DNA of 64,000 nucleotides, taken from contig NZ_KB911459.1 of NCBI RefSeq assembly GCF_000383475.1, positions 1 through 64,000 of the forward strand, written 5' to 3'. The notes under the pieces were generated by a model. That model made no database searches. It was given only the letters and a program-made list of their open reading frames with translations, and was not told the origin of the DNA. Each line of letters starts with the position of its first letter. The first letter of the stretch is position 1. Both the position numbers and the translations under genes were made by a program. This document shows, piece by piece, positions 33,198 to 41,517 of the stretch. The DNA comes from Microbacterium sp. 11MF (GTDB taxonomy: Bacteria > Actinomycetota > Actinomycetes > Actinomycetales > Microbacteriaceae).

Positions 33198-34376
33198 TCA
33201 GCCGGCCGTGACGGTGTCGACCTTCTCCTCAACGGGGGGACGACGTCGAGCCCAGCGGGCGGGCGTATTCGGTCCGTCCCACACCTGGATGATGCCCCAG
33301 GCCGCCGCCGTGAGGGGAACCGCGAGGATCGCGCCGACGATGCCGCCGAGGACGGTGCCGATCGTCAGGGCGATCAGCACCGCGAACGCGTGCAGCTTCA
33401 TCGACCGACCCATGAGGAACGGCTGCAGGAAGTTGCCTTCGAGCTGATTGACCGCCACGACGATCACGACCACCCAGATCGCCGCGACCAGACCGTTCGT
33501 CACGAGGGCGACCAACGCAGCCAGGATGCCCGCGACGGTCGCGCCCACGATGGGGATGAACGCCAGCACGAACACGAGGGCGCCGAGCGGGAGGGCGAGC
33601 GGGATCTGCAGGATGAGCAGACCGATCGTGATGCCGATCGCGTCCACGGCCGCCACGGCCGCGGTGCCACGGAGGTAGGCCCCGAAGGTCTGGACGGCTT
33701 TATGGCCGACGCGCACGGCGCGGTCGTAATTCGATCCGCGGAACGGACGGATGAGGAACTCCCACAGATTCGGGCCGTCCTTCAGGAAGAAGAACAGCGT
33801 CACGATCATGAGGACGAGCCCCGTCAGGAAGTTCGCGACCGCGCTCACGCCGGCCAGGGCGCCGGAACCGAACTGTGCGCTGGTGAGGAAGTCGGTCGCT
33901 GTGCCGACCCACTCGTCGATCTGCTTCTGGTCGATGTCGAACGGCAGGGATTCCGCCCACGCGAGCACGCTCTGGAACCCGGCCTGCGCCTTCGTGGAGA
34001 GGTCGTCGAACTGATCGCGGACGGCGTTGACCACGAGCCAGCCGATTCCGCCCAGCACGACGACGAACGCCAGCAGCGTCAGGATGGTCGCGAACACGGA
34101 CGGGATGCCATGGCGGCGCTGCCATGCCATGAGCGGCGCGGCGGCCGAGGCGATGATGAGCGCGAGCAGGACCGGGATCACGACGACGGTGAGTTGCAGC
34201 ATCCCGAGGATGAGGGCCGTCACGATGACGGCGACGATGATCACCTGCAACGACCGGGTCGCGAGGGTGCCGAAGCCGTCGGACCACATGCTCGCGGGCT
34301 TGCCCGTCGCGGCCATGCGGACGGGCCGTCCGTCGTCGAGACGCACCGAGCGGGGAGATGACGAGAAGAGGCCCAT
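33198..34376 (-). CDS. AI-2E family transporter-like membrane protein
   Basis: A 392-aa membrane protein with about seven to eight helices: a pair near residues 45-90, one near 100-125, and four to five in the C-terminal half. The segments FFLKDGPNLWEFLIRPF, then GTAAVAAVDAIGITIGLLIL and QLEGNFLQPFLMGRSMKLHA, are typical of the AI-2E (PerM/TqsA-like) family. The family name does not prove autoinducer transport, and no luxS is seen here; members include Na+/H+ antiporters and unknown exporters. The start is supported by a TAGGGT box 6 nt upstream. Confidence 0.88.
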   Translation of the reverse strand: MGLFSSSPRSVRLDDGRPVRMAATGKPASMWSDGFGTLATRSLQVIIVAVIVTALILGMLQLTVVVIPVLLALIIASAAAPLMAWQRRHGIPSVFATILTLLAFVVVLGGIGWLVVNAVRDQFDDLSTKAQAGFQSVLAWAESLPFDIDQKQIDEWVGTATDFLTSAQFGSGALAGVSAVANFLTGLVLMIVTLFFFLKDGPNLWEFLIRPFRGSNYDRAVRVGHKAVQTFGAYLRGTAAVAAVDAIGITIGLLILQIPLALPLGALVFVLAFIPIVGATVAGILAALVALVTNGLVAAIWVVVIVVAVNQLEGNFLQPFLMGRSMKLHAFAVLIALTIGTVLGGIVGAILAVPLTAAAWGIIQVWDGPNTPARWARRRPPVEEKVDTVTAG

Positions 34377-34382
34377 GCTGCG

Positions 34383-34388
34383 ACCCTA
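34383..34388 (-). promoter_or_regulatory. -10 box of the AI-2E family gene (leaderless)
   Basis: On the minus strand TAGGGT, 6 nt (CGCAGC), then ATG at 34376. Confidence 0.62.
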
Positions 34389-34420
34389 CCGATCCGCCTT
34401 TCCGGGCGAGGCCCCTTGAC

Positions 34421-35461
34421 TCAGTCGAGCACGTCGGCCAGGTCGTAGGCCGACACGGTCTCGAGCTGGTCGAAGGTGCAGGACGCGGCATCCCGGTCCG
34501 GACGCCATCGCTGGAACTGCACCGTGTGGCGGAACCGGTCGCCCTCGAGCTGGTCGTAGGCGACCTCGAGGACCCGCTCGGGGCGGAGGCGCACGAACGA
34601 GGTGTCCTTCGACGCGGTGAACCGGGAGCGGTCCGACTGCCCCGTGACCGCGTCGCCGTCGTCGCCCCGGACGACCAGCGGCGCGAGCTCGTCGATCAGT
34701 TCGAGTCGCCGCGCGTTGCTCCACGCGGCGACCCCGCCGACCTGGCGGAGGTTCCCGTCGTCGTCGTGGAGGCCGACCAGGAGCGATCCGACGCCCTCAC
34801 CGCTCTTGTGGATGCGGTAGCCCACCGCCACGACGTCGGCGGTCCGCGCGTGCTTGATCTTGAACATCGTGCGCTTCCCCGGCGCGTAGGGGAGGGCGAG
34901 CGGTTTGGCGACGACGCCGTCGAGCCCGGCCCCCTCGAACTCGGCGAGCCACTGCTCGGCGAGGGCGGCATCGGTCGTCGTCCGGGTCAGATGGATCGGA
35001 TGCGGCACATCGCGCAGCAGATCCTCGAGCTGTGCGCGCCGCTCGGAGAAGGGCTCGTCGCGCAGGTCGCGATCGCCCCGAGCGAGCAGGTCGAACGCCA
35101 CGAACATCGCGGGGGTGGTCTCGCTCAGGAGGGCGACGCGGGATGCCGCGGGGTGGATGCGCTGCGACAGCTGCTCCCACTGCAGCCGCTGCGACCCGGG
35201 CTCGCCGTCGGCGACGACGATCTCACCGTCGAGCAGGGACGGTTCGGGCACGAGACGCGAGATCGCGTCGACCAGCTCGGGGAAGTACCGGGTGAGGGGC
35301 TTCGACCCGCGGGACCCGATCTCGACCTCCGAGCCGTCCCACCCGATCAGCGCGCGGAACCCGTCCCACTTCGGTTCGTACAGCAGTCCGCCGGCCGTCT
35401 TGGCCGGATCGGGGACGGCGGGGACGGATTTCGCGAGCATCGGCGCGGGGATCTCGTACAT
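34421..35461 (-). CDS. ATP-dependent DNA ligase (LigD ligase-domain type)
   Basis: A 346-aa ligase with a nucleotidyltransferase domain and an OB-fold. The adenylated lysine is K31 in EPKWDGFRA (KxDG motif). Further motifs are LLDGEIVVADG, AFDLLARGD, GLDGVVAKPL and MFKIKHARTADVVAVGY. The short N-terminus and the ending resemble the ligase part of LigD or a LigC-like enzyme. It would seal breaks in end joining or repair. The start ATG 35461 is preceded by CAGGAT-GGGCGC, a weaker version of the leaderless pattern. It is split from the polymerase domain. Confidence 0.92.
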   Translation of the reverse strand: MYEIPAPMLAKSVPAVPDPAKTAGGLLYEPKWDGFRALIGWDGSEVEIGSRGSKPLTRYFPELVDAISRLVPEPSLLDGEIVVADGEPGSQRLQWEQLSQRIHPAASRVALLSETTPAMFVAFDLLARGDRDLRDEPFSERRAQLEDLLRDVPHPIHLTRTTTDAALAEQWLAEFEGAGLDGVVAKPLALPYAPGKRTMFKIKHARTADVVAVGYRIHKSGEGVGSLLVGLHDDDGNLRQVGGVAAWSNARRLELIDELAPLVVRGDDGDAVTGQSDRSRFTASKDTSFVRLRPERVLEVAYDQLEGDRFRHTVQFQRWRPDRDAASCTFDQLETVSAYDLADVLD

Positions 35462-35508
35462 GCGCCCATCCTGCCCGCCGGTCAGGCGCTGCGGAACGGG
35501 CTTGCGGG

Positions 35509-36735
35509 TCAGGCGAAGGCGCTCACGCCGGTGATGTCCCGCCCGAGCAGGAGGGCCTGCACCGACTCGGTCCCCTCGTACGTGTGGATCGCCTCGATGT
35601 CGGCCATGTGCTGCATGACGCCGTTCTCGAGCAGGATGCCGTTGCCGCCCAGCAGGTCGCGCGCGGTCGCCGCGACGCGGCGCGCGGCGCGGGTGTTGTG
35701 GAACTTCGCGAGCGACGCCTGCGTCGGGCGCAGTCCGCCGGATGCCTCGAGGTCGGCCAGGCGACGGCAGTACAGTTGCATCGCGGTGAGGTCCTCGAGC
35801 ATGTGCGCGAGGCGCTCCTGCACCATCTGGAAACGGGCGAGCGGTTTGCCGAACTGCACGCGCTGCTGCGCGTACTGCAGCGCCGCCTCGTAGCAGGCGG
35901 TCGCGTGGCCGAGCGCCGACCACGCGACACCGGAACGGGTCGCGTAGAGGACGGTCGAGGCATCCTTGAAGGTCCGCGTCCCCGGCAGGACCGCGTCGAT
36001 GGGAACGCGCACGTCGTCGAGGGCGATGTGGGCCTGGTGGATGCCGCGCAACGACGCTTTGCCGCCGATGACGGTCCCGGTGTAGCCGGGGCGGTCCTGC
36101 TCGACGAGGAAGCAGCGGACGTTGCCGTGGTGCTCGTCGCCCTCGTCGTCGACGCGGGCCCAGACGAAGGTGATGCCGCCGGAGGCGCCGTTGCCGATCC
36201 ACTTCTTGGCCCCGCGCAGCACCCACTCGTCGCCGTCGCGGCGCGCGAAGGTCTCGAGCGAGACCGAGTCCGAGCCGTGGTCCGGCTCGGTGAGGGCGAA
36301 CGCGGCCGGGACCTCGAAGCGCGCGACCGGGGTCAGCCAGCGCTCCTGCTGGGCGTCGCTGCCGAAGAGGGCGAGGGTGCGCAGCGCCAGTCCGCCCTGG
36401 ACGGCGAGGACGGTGCCCAGCGACCCGTCGCCGCGCGAGATCTCCATGTTCACGAGGCCCGCGGCCAGGGGGGAGAAGCGCGTGAGTCGCGGGTGGTCGA
36501 TGCCGTCGTTCAGCAGGTCGAGCTCGCCGAAGCGTCGGGCGATGTCGAGCGGGTACTCCGCGGCATCCCACGCGTCCCGCATCCGGTCGCCGACCTCGTC
36601 CACGAAGCCCTGCGTCCGCTGCCACACGTCGCGGTCGGCGTCGGGGATGTCGGAGAAGACGGCGTAGTAGTCGGTGTCGAGCCGTCCGAGCACGTCGTAG
36701 CGGCCGGACGCGCCGCCGGGCAGGTCAGAGGTCAT
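35509..36735 (-). CDS. acyl-CoA dehydrogenase (glutaryl-CoA dehydrogenase-like)
   Basis: A 408-aa flavoprotein that oxidises an acyl-CoA at the alpha-beta bond. The FAD/substrate region has FALTEPDHGSDSVSLETFAR and GAKKWIGNGASGGITFVWAR; the C-terminal helical domain has QRVQFGKPLARFQMVQERLA, RDLLGGNGILLENGV and the catalytic-Glu region IHTYEGTESVQALLLGRDITG. This matches glutaryl-CoA dehydrogenase-like members more than fatty-acid ones, but the substrate cannot be fixed. The start is supported by a TATCCT box 6 nt upstream. A clear palindromic operator covers the -35 region, and the TetR gene upstream is the likely repressor. Confidence 0.92.
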   Translation of the reverse strand: MTSDLPGGASGRYDVLGRLDTDYYAVFSDIPDADRDVWQRTQGFVDEVGDRMRDAWDAAEYPLDIARRFGELDLLNDGIDHPRLTRFSPLAAGLVNMEISRGDGSLGTVLAVQGGLALRTLALFGSDAQQERWLTPVARFEVPAAFALTEPDHGSDSVSLETFARRDGDEWVLRGAKKWIGNGASGGITFVWARVDDEGDEHHGNVRCFLVEQDRPGYTGTVIGGKASLRGIHQAHIALDDVRVPIDAVLPGTRTFKDASTVLYATRSGVAWSALGHATACYEAALQYAQQRVQFGKPLARFQMVQERLAHMLEDLTAMQLYCRRLADLEASGGLRPTQASLAKFHNTRAARRVAATARDLLGGNGILLENGVMQHMADIEAIHTYEGTESVQALLLGRDITGVSAFA

Positions 36736-36741
36736 CGCGCC

Positions 36742-36747
36742 AGGATA
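36742..36747 (-). promoter_or_regulatory. -10 box of the acyl-CoA dehydrogenase gene (leaderless)
   Basis: On the minus strand TATCCT, 6 nt (GGCGCG), then ATG at 36735. Confidence 0.62.
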
Positions 36748-36764
36748 CGCCCGGTTGGGATTCA

Positions 36765-36792
36765 GTTCCACCTCGTGTGGAACGCCGTTCCA
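36765..36792. promoter_or_regulatory. probable TetR operator
   Basis: GTTCCAC-CTCGT-GTGGAAC (36765-36783) is a perfect 7-bp dyad. The right arm also forms a second dyad, TGGAAC-GCC-GTTCCA (36778-36792), so three half-sites overlap. The site covers where the -35 of the acyl-CoA dehydrogenase promoter should be, and lies between that gene and the TetR gene, a typical repressor position. Confidence 0.7.
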
Positions 36793-36794
36793 GG

Positions 36795-37460
36795 TCAGTC
36801 GCGCAGGGCGCCGAGCCGACGGGCGACCTCGGCGGGCGGCATCCGCCGGGGGAAGGTCGCCACGACGATGTCGTCGTCGGCGGCGGGTTCCGGGTCGGGG
36901 TGCACGCCGAAACGGCGCAGCAGTTCGTCGTAGGCGGTCTCGAGGACGGCGGCGGGGACCCGCGTGGAGCCGCGCAGCAGGCGACGCAGCACGTGGTTGT
37001 GCACCGCGGTCACGGCGGCGGCGAACGCCACAGCGTCGACGGGGTCGAGCCCCGGGACGGAGCGGCGCAGGTACTCGTCGAAGGCGCGCTCGTAGCGGAA
37101 GACCGTCACGATCTCGCGGTCGCGCAGCGACGGCACCTGGCGCACGACGGCGTATCGACGGCGAGCGACCTCGGGATCGGACGCGAAGTGGCGGTAGATC
37201 TGCACCGACGCCTCGCACACCGCCGCCCACGGGTTCTCGTGCGCCTCGGAGAGGTAGGCGCGCAGTCGGTCGAGGAGCAGCTCGTGGTCGGCGAAGACGA
37301 CGTCGTCCTTGCCGCCGAACTGGCGGAAGAACGTCGACCGCGACACCCCCGCGGACTGGGCGATCTGCTCGACCGAGGTCTGCTCGTAGCCGTGCTCCGC
37401 GAACAGCGCGAGCGCGGCGGCCACCACTGTGCTGCCCGTGGGACGGAGGTCGTCGGCCAT
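36795..37460 (-). CDS. TetR family transcriptional regulator
   Basis: A 221-aa repressor with an N-terminal helix-turn-helix domain (about 10-57: AALALFAEHGYEQTSVEQIA, then SAGVSRSTFFRQFGGKDDVV) and a helical ligand-binding domain. It sits just upstream of the acyl-CoA dehydrogenase gene on the same strand, with the palindromic operator in the 59-nt gap between them. An acyl-CoA or fatty acid-like ligand is plausible but not shown. Its own start is preceded by TAGGCT at 7 nt. No copy of the operator is seen before its own gene, so autoregulation is not indicated. Confidence 0.9.
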   Translation of the reverse strand: MADDLRPTGSTVVAAALALFAEHGYEQTSVEQIAQSAGVSRSTFFRQFGGKDDVVFADHELLLDRLRAYLSEAHENPWAAVCEASVQIYRHFASDPEVARRRYAVVRQVPSLRDREIVTVFRYERAFDEYLRRSVPGLDPVDAVAFAAAVTAVHNHVLRRLLRGSTRVPAAVLETAYDELLRRFGVHPDPEPAADDDIVVATFPRRMPPAEVARRLGALRD

Positions 37461-37467
37461 GGAGGGA

Positions 37468-37473
37468 AGCCTA
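37468..37473 (-). promoter_or_regulatory. -10 box of the TetR gene (leaderless)
   Basis: On the minus strand TAGGCT, 7 nt (TCCCTCC), then ATG at 37460. Confidence 0.58.
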
Positions 37474-37534
37474 ATGCGAAGGCCGTCCTGTCAAGGCCTG
37501 TGCCTGTTGCGGTCGGCGCGCCTTGACTCACCCC

Positions 37535-39049
37535 ATGTCCTCCCTGTGGAAGCAGCACCCGACCGAGTCCGCCGACACCCCGTTCGAGCCCGGGGCACAT
37601 CACGACGTCGTCGTGATCGGCGCGGGGCTCACCGGCCTCGCGACGGCCTACGAACTGGCGCGGACCGGGGTCGACGTCGCCCTCCTCGAACGCGGCGGCA
37701 TCGGCGAGCTCGCCTCGGGATCGAACACCGGCAAGGTGTCGCTCCTGCAGGGGACGACGCTTTCGACGCTGCGGTCGGGGCACCCGGCATCCCTCGTCCG
37801 CGCCTACGTCGACGCCAACCGCGACGGCTTCGCGTGGATGACGGACACCGCAGAGCACCTCGGCGTGCCGCTCACCTCGCGCACCGCCTACACCTACGCC
37901 CAGGCCGGCGAGGGGCGGCGTTCCGTCGCGCAGGAGTACGAGGCGGCCCGCGAAGCCGGGCTCGCCGTACGCCTCGTCGGCGAGGACGAGCTGCGCGCCG
38001 CAGCCGTGCCCATGGCGGCAGCCGTCGCGCTCGACGACCAGCGCGCGGTCGACCCGATGCGGATGCTCGCAGCGCTCGCCGACGCGTTCGTCGCCGCCGG
38101 CGGCACGCTGCATCTGGGCGTCGAAGTCAGCGGCGTCAAGGTCTTCCCCGAGCCGCGCGTCGAGACCGATCGGGGGCCGATCTTCGCGTCGCGGGTCGTG
38201 GTGGCCACCGGCATCCCGATCCTCGACCGCGGCCTCTACTGGGCGAAGGTGAGCGGGATGCGGTCGGCCTGCGTCTCGTTCACCCTCACCGCGCCGCTGC
38301 CTGATGGCATGTACCTCTCAGCCGACGAGCCCACGCGCTCGGTGCGCACGATCCTCCCCGAGGACGGCCCGGCCGATGTCGCGCAGATCGTCGTCGGAGG
38401 CGCGGGGCACCCCGTCGGGCGGGCCGAGTCGGAGCGCGCGATGCTCGACGAGCTGTCGCGCTGGGCGCAGCAGACGCTGCCCGTGGGGGAGGAGACCCAC
38501 CACTGGTCGGCGCAGGACTACACCTCGCACAACCGCATCCCCTTCATCGGTACGATGCCCCGGACGCTCGGGCGCGTGCGTTTCGCGACGGGCTATGCGA
38601 AGTGGGGACTCACGAACGCGCCGGCGGCCGCGCTGCGCATCGTCAGCGAGCTGCGCGGCGAGAAGATGAGCGAACGCCCGCGGTGGATGACGCAGATCGG
38701 CACACGTCTCACGATGCCCGCCGACATCGCGCAGGGAGCGGCGGAGAACGCGAAGGTCGGCCTCGCCGCCGCGAAGGGGTGGGCGGGCGCCGAAGCGCAG
38801 GCCGTGCCCGTGCCGCAGCCCGCCGAGGGGGAGGGCGTCGTCGCGCAGCGCGCGGGCCGACCCGTCGCCATCTCGACCACCGACGGCGAGACGCGCGCCG
38901 TGAGCGCCGTCTGCCCGCACCTCGGCGGGATCCTCGAGTGGAACGACCTCGAGTGCACGTGGGACTGTCCGCTGCACGCGTCGCGCTTCACGGCATCCGG
39001 AGAACGCATCGAAGGCCCCGCGACCAGAGGCCTCCGGCCGGTCGACTGA
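37535..39049 (+). CDS. FAD-dependent oxidoreductase with C-terminal Rieske domain
   Basis: A 504-aa fusion protein. The N-terminal DAO-type flavoprotein has the dinucleotide motif VVVIGAGLTGLATAYELA (about 26-43) and a C-terminal part with TSHNRIPFIGTMPRTLGRV and FATGYAKWGLTNAPAAAL. The last ~85 residues are a Rieske [2Fe-2S] domain with C460-x-H462 (CPHLGG) and C478-x2-H481 (CPLHASRF). Such proteins pass electrons between flavin and iron-sulfur centre; the substrate is unknown. ATG 37535 is chosen; an in-frame TTG lies at 37523. The next gene is convergent and starts one base after the stop. Confidence 0.9.
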   Translation: MSSLWKQHPTESADTPFEPGAHHDVVVIGAGLTGLATAYELARTGVDVALLERGGIGELASGSNTGKVSLLQGTTLSTLRSGHPASLVRAYVDANRDGFAWMTDTAEHLGVPLTSRTAYTYAQAGEGRRSVAQEYEAAREAGLAVRLVGEDELRAAAVPMAAAVALDDQRAVDPMRMLAALADAFVAAGGTLHLGVEVSGVKVFPEPRVETDRGPIFASRVVVATGIPILDRGLYWAKVSGMRSACVSFTLTAPLPDGMYLSADEPTRSVRTILPEDGPADVAQIVVGGAGHPVGRAESERAMLDELSRWAQQTLPVGEETHHWSAQDYTSHNRIPFIGTMPRTLGRVRFATGYAKWGLTNAPAAALRIVSELRGEKMSERPRWMTQIGTRLTMPADIAQGAAENAKVGLAAAKGWAGAEAQAVPVPQPAEGEGVVAQRAGRPVAISTTDGETRAVSAVCPHLGGILEWNDLECTWDCPLHASRFTASGERIEGPATRGLRPVD

Positions 39050-39050
39050 A

Positions 39051-39551
39051 TCAGGATGCCGCGGCGATGACGCCCGTGATGATGAGCGTCACGACGGTCG
39101 TCCACAGCACGATCGCCGTGCCCTGCCAGAACAGCACCGTCCGGGTCGGCACGCCCGTCCCCTTGAGCGCCGCCGCCGTGAACTGCGTCGGCAGGATGAG
39201 GGGACCGAGGAGGCTGACGCCGGGCGTCCCATAGCGGTGGTAGGCCTTCTGGAACTTCTCGGAGCGCGCCGACGGCGCCTTCTCGGATGCCCCCGCGCGG
39301 GAGGTCACGGCCGTGCGGACGCGGGCGGTCGCGAGGACGACGATCGCGACGCAGAGGAAGTTGCCCGCGGCGCCGGCGACGGCGGCGACGACGGGATGGA
39401 TGCCGCCGACGATCCCGATCGCCGCGGCGCCCTCGCCCTCGATGAAGGGGACCGCGCCGGCGAGGGCCACGACGAGCGGCTGAACGAGGTCGGGCATCTG
39501 CGCCACCAGGTCCTGGAAGCCGGCGACGAGGTCGGAGACGGGGTTCGACAT
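39051..39551 (-). CDS. small multidrug export-like membrane protein
   Basis: A 166-aa protein with about three to four hydrophobic segments. AVPFIEGEGAAAIGIVGGIHP and YGTPGVSLLGPLILPTQFTAAALK resemble the small multidrug efflux protein family (Sm_multidrug_ex-like) of Gram-positive bacteria. Transport of drugs is not established for this protein. ATG 39551 has GAGAGG about 6 nt upstream; the reading frame upstream of it is noncoding. Confidence 0.72.
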   Translation of the reverse strand: MSNPVSDLVAGFQDLVAQMPDLVQPLVVALAGAVPFIEGEGAAAIGIVGGIHPVVAAVAGAAGNFLCVAIVVLATARVRTAVTSRAGASEKAPSARSEKFQKAYHRYGTPGVSLLGPLILPTQFTAAALKGTGVPTRTVLFWQGTAIVLWTTVVTLIITGVIAAAS

Positions 39552-39691
39552 GGTGTCCTCTCGGTGTCGGCGACCGGATCTCGTATCGCCGTGACCCCAG
39601 TCCACCGTCCCGGGCCGGGGTGCGGCAGTGCCGCCCCGTCACCTTCCTGCGGGAGGTTCGACGGGCCGAGGGGTGACATTCGTCATGGTCG

Positions 39692-39697
39692 TACTGT
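39692..39697 (+). promoter_or_regulatory. -10 box of the two-component operon (leaderless)
   Basis: TACTGT, 6 nt (GGCCGT), then GTG at 39704. Confidence 0.58.
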
Positions 39698-39703
39698 GGC
39701 CGT

Positions 39704-40915
39704 GTGACCACGCCCGACCCGACCCCGACGCGGACCGCCGCGTCGCTCGCGCGAGGCGTGACGGCGACCGGGTGGTACATCGCCACGTCGATGGTCTTCT
39801 TCCTCCTCGGCACCGTCGTCGTGTGGGGGCTCGTCGTCCTCGTCGCCCGCGAGGGATGGCGGAGCCCCGTCGCCCTCGTCGCCTACGTCGGTGCGGCGGC
39901 GATCGTCGTGACCTGCACGATCCTGCTCCTCACGCGCTATCGCAGGGACGGCGACCTCGACGACGGCGACCGCCCGTCCTGGCGGCGCCGGTTCCTCTCG
40001 CTCCCGGTCGTCGCGGCGGTCCTCGCCTCGGCCGTCCTCGGCGTCGTGGCCGGGTCGCCGCTGCTCGGCGCCGCGCTGGTCGGCGCCACCCTCTGCCTCG
40101 TCCGCTGGGGCCCCGGCATCCGGTGGCGCGGTGTCGTGCTGCTCGAAGTCGCCCTCGTCGTGCTCTGGCTGCTCGAGCAGGCCGCGCCGATGCCTCGGAG
40201 CGACGCGTTCGTGCTCGTGTTCTTTTCCGTCGCGCTCCCGATGACGCAGGCGCTGTCGCTCTGGTCGTGGGACGTCGTCCTCGAGCTCGACAGCGCACGC
40301 CGCACCGAAGCCCGCCTCGCCGCCGTGCAGGAGCGGCTGCGGCTCGCCGGCGAACTCCACGATCTGCAGGGGCACCACCTGCAGGTCATCGCACTGCAGC
40401 TCGAACTCGCCGAGCGCATGATCCACCGCGATCCGGATGCCGCCGCCCGCCAGATCGCGCTGGCGCGGACATCCGTCGACGAGGCCCGCGACGGCACGCG
40501 CGCGCTCGCCGGACGCTTTCGTGGCGTGCCACTGCCCGACGAGCTCGCGAACGCGGCCGACCTGTTGCGCGCCGCCGGGCTGACGGTCACGCTCGACGTC
40601 GCGGCAGACGCGGCATCCGCTCCCGCCGATCTGTTGGGACCCGTGATCCGAGAGTGCACGACGAACGTGCTCAAGCACGGCGGTGGGACCTGGGCGTGGC
40701 TCGGGCTCGAGCGGGTCGGCGACGTGTGGCGTCTGACGATGGCGAACGACCCCGGGGCGGGGTCGACGATCGGGTCGGGCGCGGGGCTCGAGGGCATCGC
40801 GCACCGGGTCGGCGTGGCCGGCGGTGACGTCGCATCGCGTCGGGGCGACGATCGGTTCGACGTCGTCGTCACGGTTCCGGCCGGGGTGGCATCGGTGAGG
40901 GAGGGGACAGGATGA
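39704..40915 (+). CDS. NarL-type sensor histidine kinase
   Basis: A 403-aa kinase with about five membrane helices in residues 20-190 and a cytoplasmic HisKA_3 plus HATPase region. The phospho-acceptor is H219 in ELHDLQGHHLQVIALQ, the DesK/LiaS-like H-box. The ATPase has the N-box RECTTNVLKHG and GLEGIAHRVGVAGG. It overlaps the response regulator by 4 bases (ATGA), so both form one two-component system. DesK-like systems often sense the membrane or cell envelope, but the signal here is unknown. Confidence 0.92.
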   Translation: MTTPDPTPTRTAASLARGVTATGWYIATSMVFFLLGTVVVWGLVVLVAREGWRSPVALVAYVGAAAIVVTCTILLLTRYRRDGDLDDGDRPSWRRRFLSLPVVAAVLASAVLGVVAGSPLLGAALVGATLCLVRWGPGIRWRGVVLLEVALVVLWLLEQAAPMPRSDAFVLVFFSVALPMTQALSLWSWDVVLELDSARRTEARLAAVQERLRLAGELHDLQGHHLQVIALQLELAERMIHRDPDAAARQIALARTSVDEARDGTRALAGRFRGVPLPDELANAADLLRAAGLTVTLDVAADAASAPADLLGPVIRECTTNVLKHGGGTWAWLGLERVGDVWRLTMANDPGAGSTIGSGAGLEGIAHRVGVAGGDVASRRGDDRFDVVVTVPAGVASVREGTG

Positions 40916-41514
40916 TCCGGGTGCTCATCGCCGACGACGAGGACATGATCCGGACGGCTCTGGCGACGCTCCTCGCGCTCGAGGAGGACCTCGAGGTCGT
41001 CGCCGAGTGCGCCGACGGCGAGACGGCCGTCTCCCGTGCGCTCGAACTGCGCCCGGACGTCTGCCTGCTCGACCTCGAGATGCCCGGGATCGACGGGGTC
41101 GAGGCGGCCGCTCGTATCCGCCAGCGGATCCCTGCCCGTTGCGTCGTCGTCACCCGGCACGCACGCCCCGGAGTCCTGCGGCGCGCCCTCAGCGCCGGCG
41201 TCGACGGCTTCGTGCCGAAGTCCCGTCCCGCCGGCGACGTCGCCGCCGTGATCCGCGAGGTCGCCGCCGGGCGCCGCTACGTCGACCCCGAGATCGCCGC
41301 GGATGCGCTCAGCGACGAGCGGTCGCCGCTGACCGACCGCGAGCTCGACGTCCTGCGCGCCGGAGCCCGCGGCGAGACGATCGCCGACATCGCGGCATCC
41401 CTCCATCTGTCCTCTGGGACGGTCCGCAACCACGTGTCGTCGATCCTCGGCAAGCTCGGGCTCGCGACACGGCAGCAGGCGGCGATCACGGCGCGCGAAC
41501 GCGGCTGGATCTGA
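40912..41514 (+). CDS. NarL/FixJ family response regulator
   Basis: A 200-aa regulator. The receiver domain has the acidic pair DDED, phosphorylated D54 (CLLDLEMPG), the T/S switch and K in FVPKSRP. The C-terminal LuxR-type helix-turn-helix is LTDRELDVLRAGARGETIAD, then IAASLHLSSGTVRNHVSSIL. It is the partner of the kinase it overlaps. Target genes are unknown. Confidence 0.94.
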   Translation: MIRVLIADDEDMIRTALATLLALEEDLEVVAECADGETAVSRALELRPDVCLLDLEMPGIDGVEAAARIRQRIPARCVVVTRHARPGVLRRALSAGVDGFVPKSRPAGDVAAVIREVAAGRRYVDPEIAADALSDERSPLTDRELDVLRAGARGETIADIAASLHLSSGTVRNHVSSILGKLGLATRQQAAITARERGWI

Positions 41515-41517
41515 CGG

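Noticed and set aside
33198..34376. Quorum-sensing AI-2 exporter
   Set aside because: The family name AI-2E does not establish the substrate, and nothing around it relates to AI-2.
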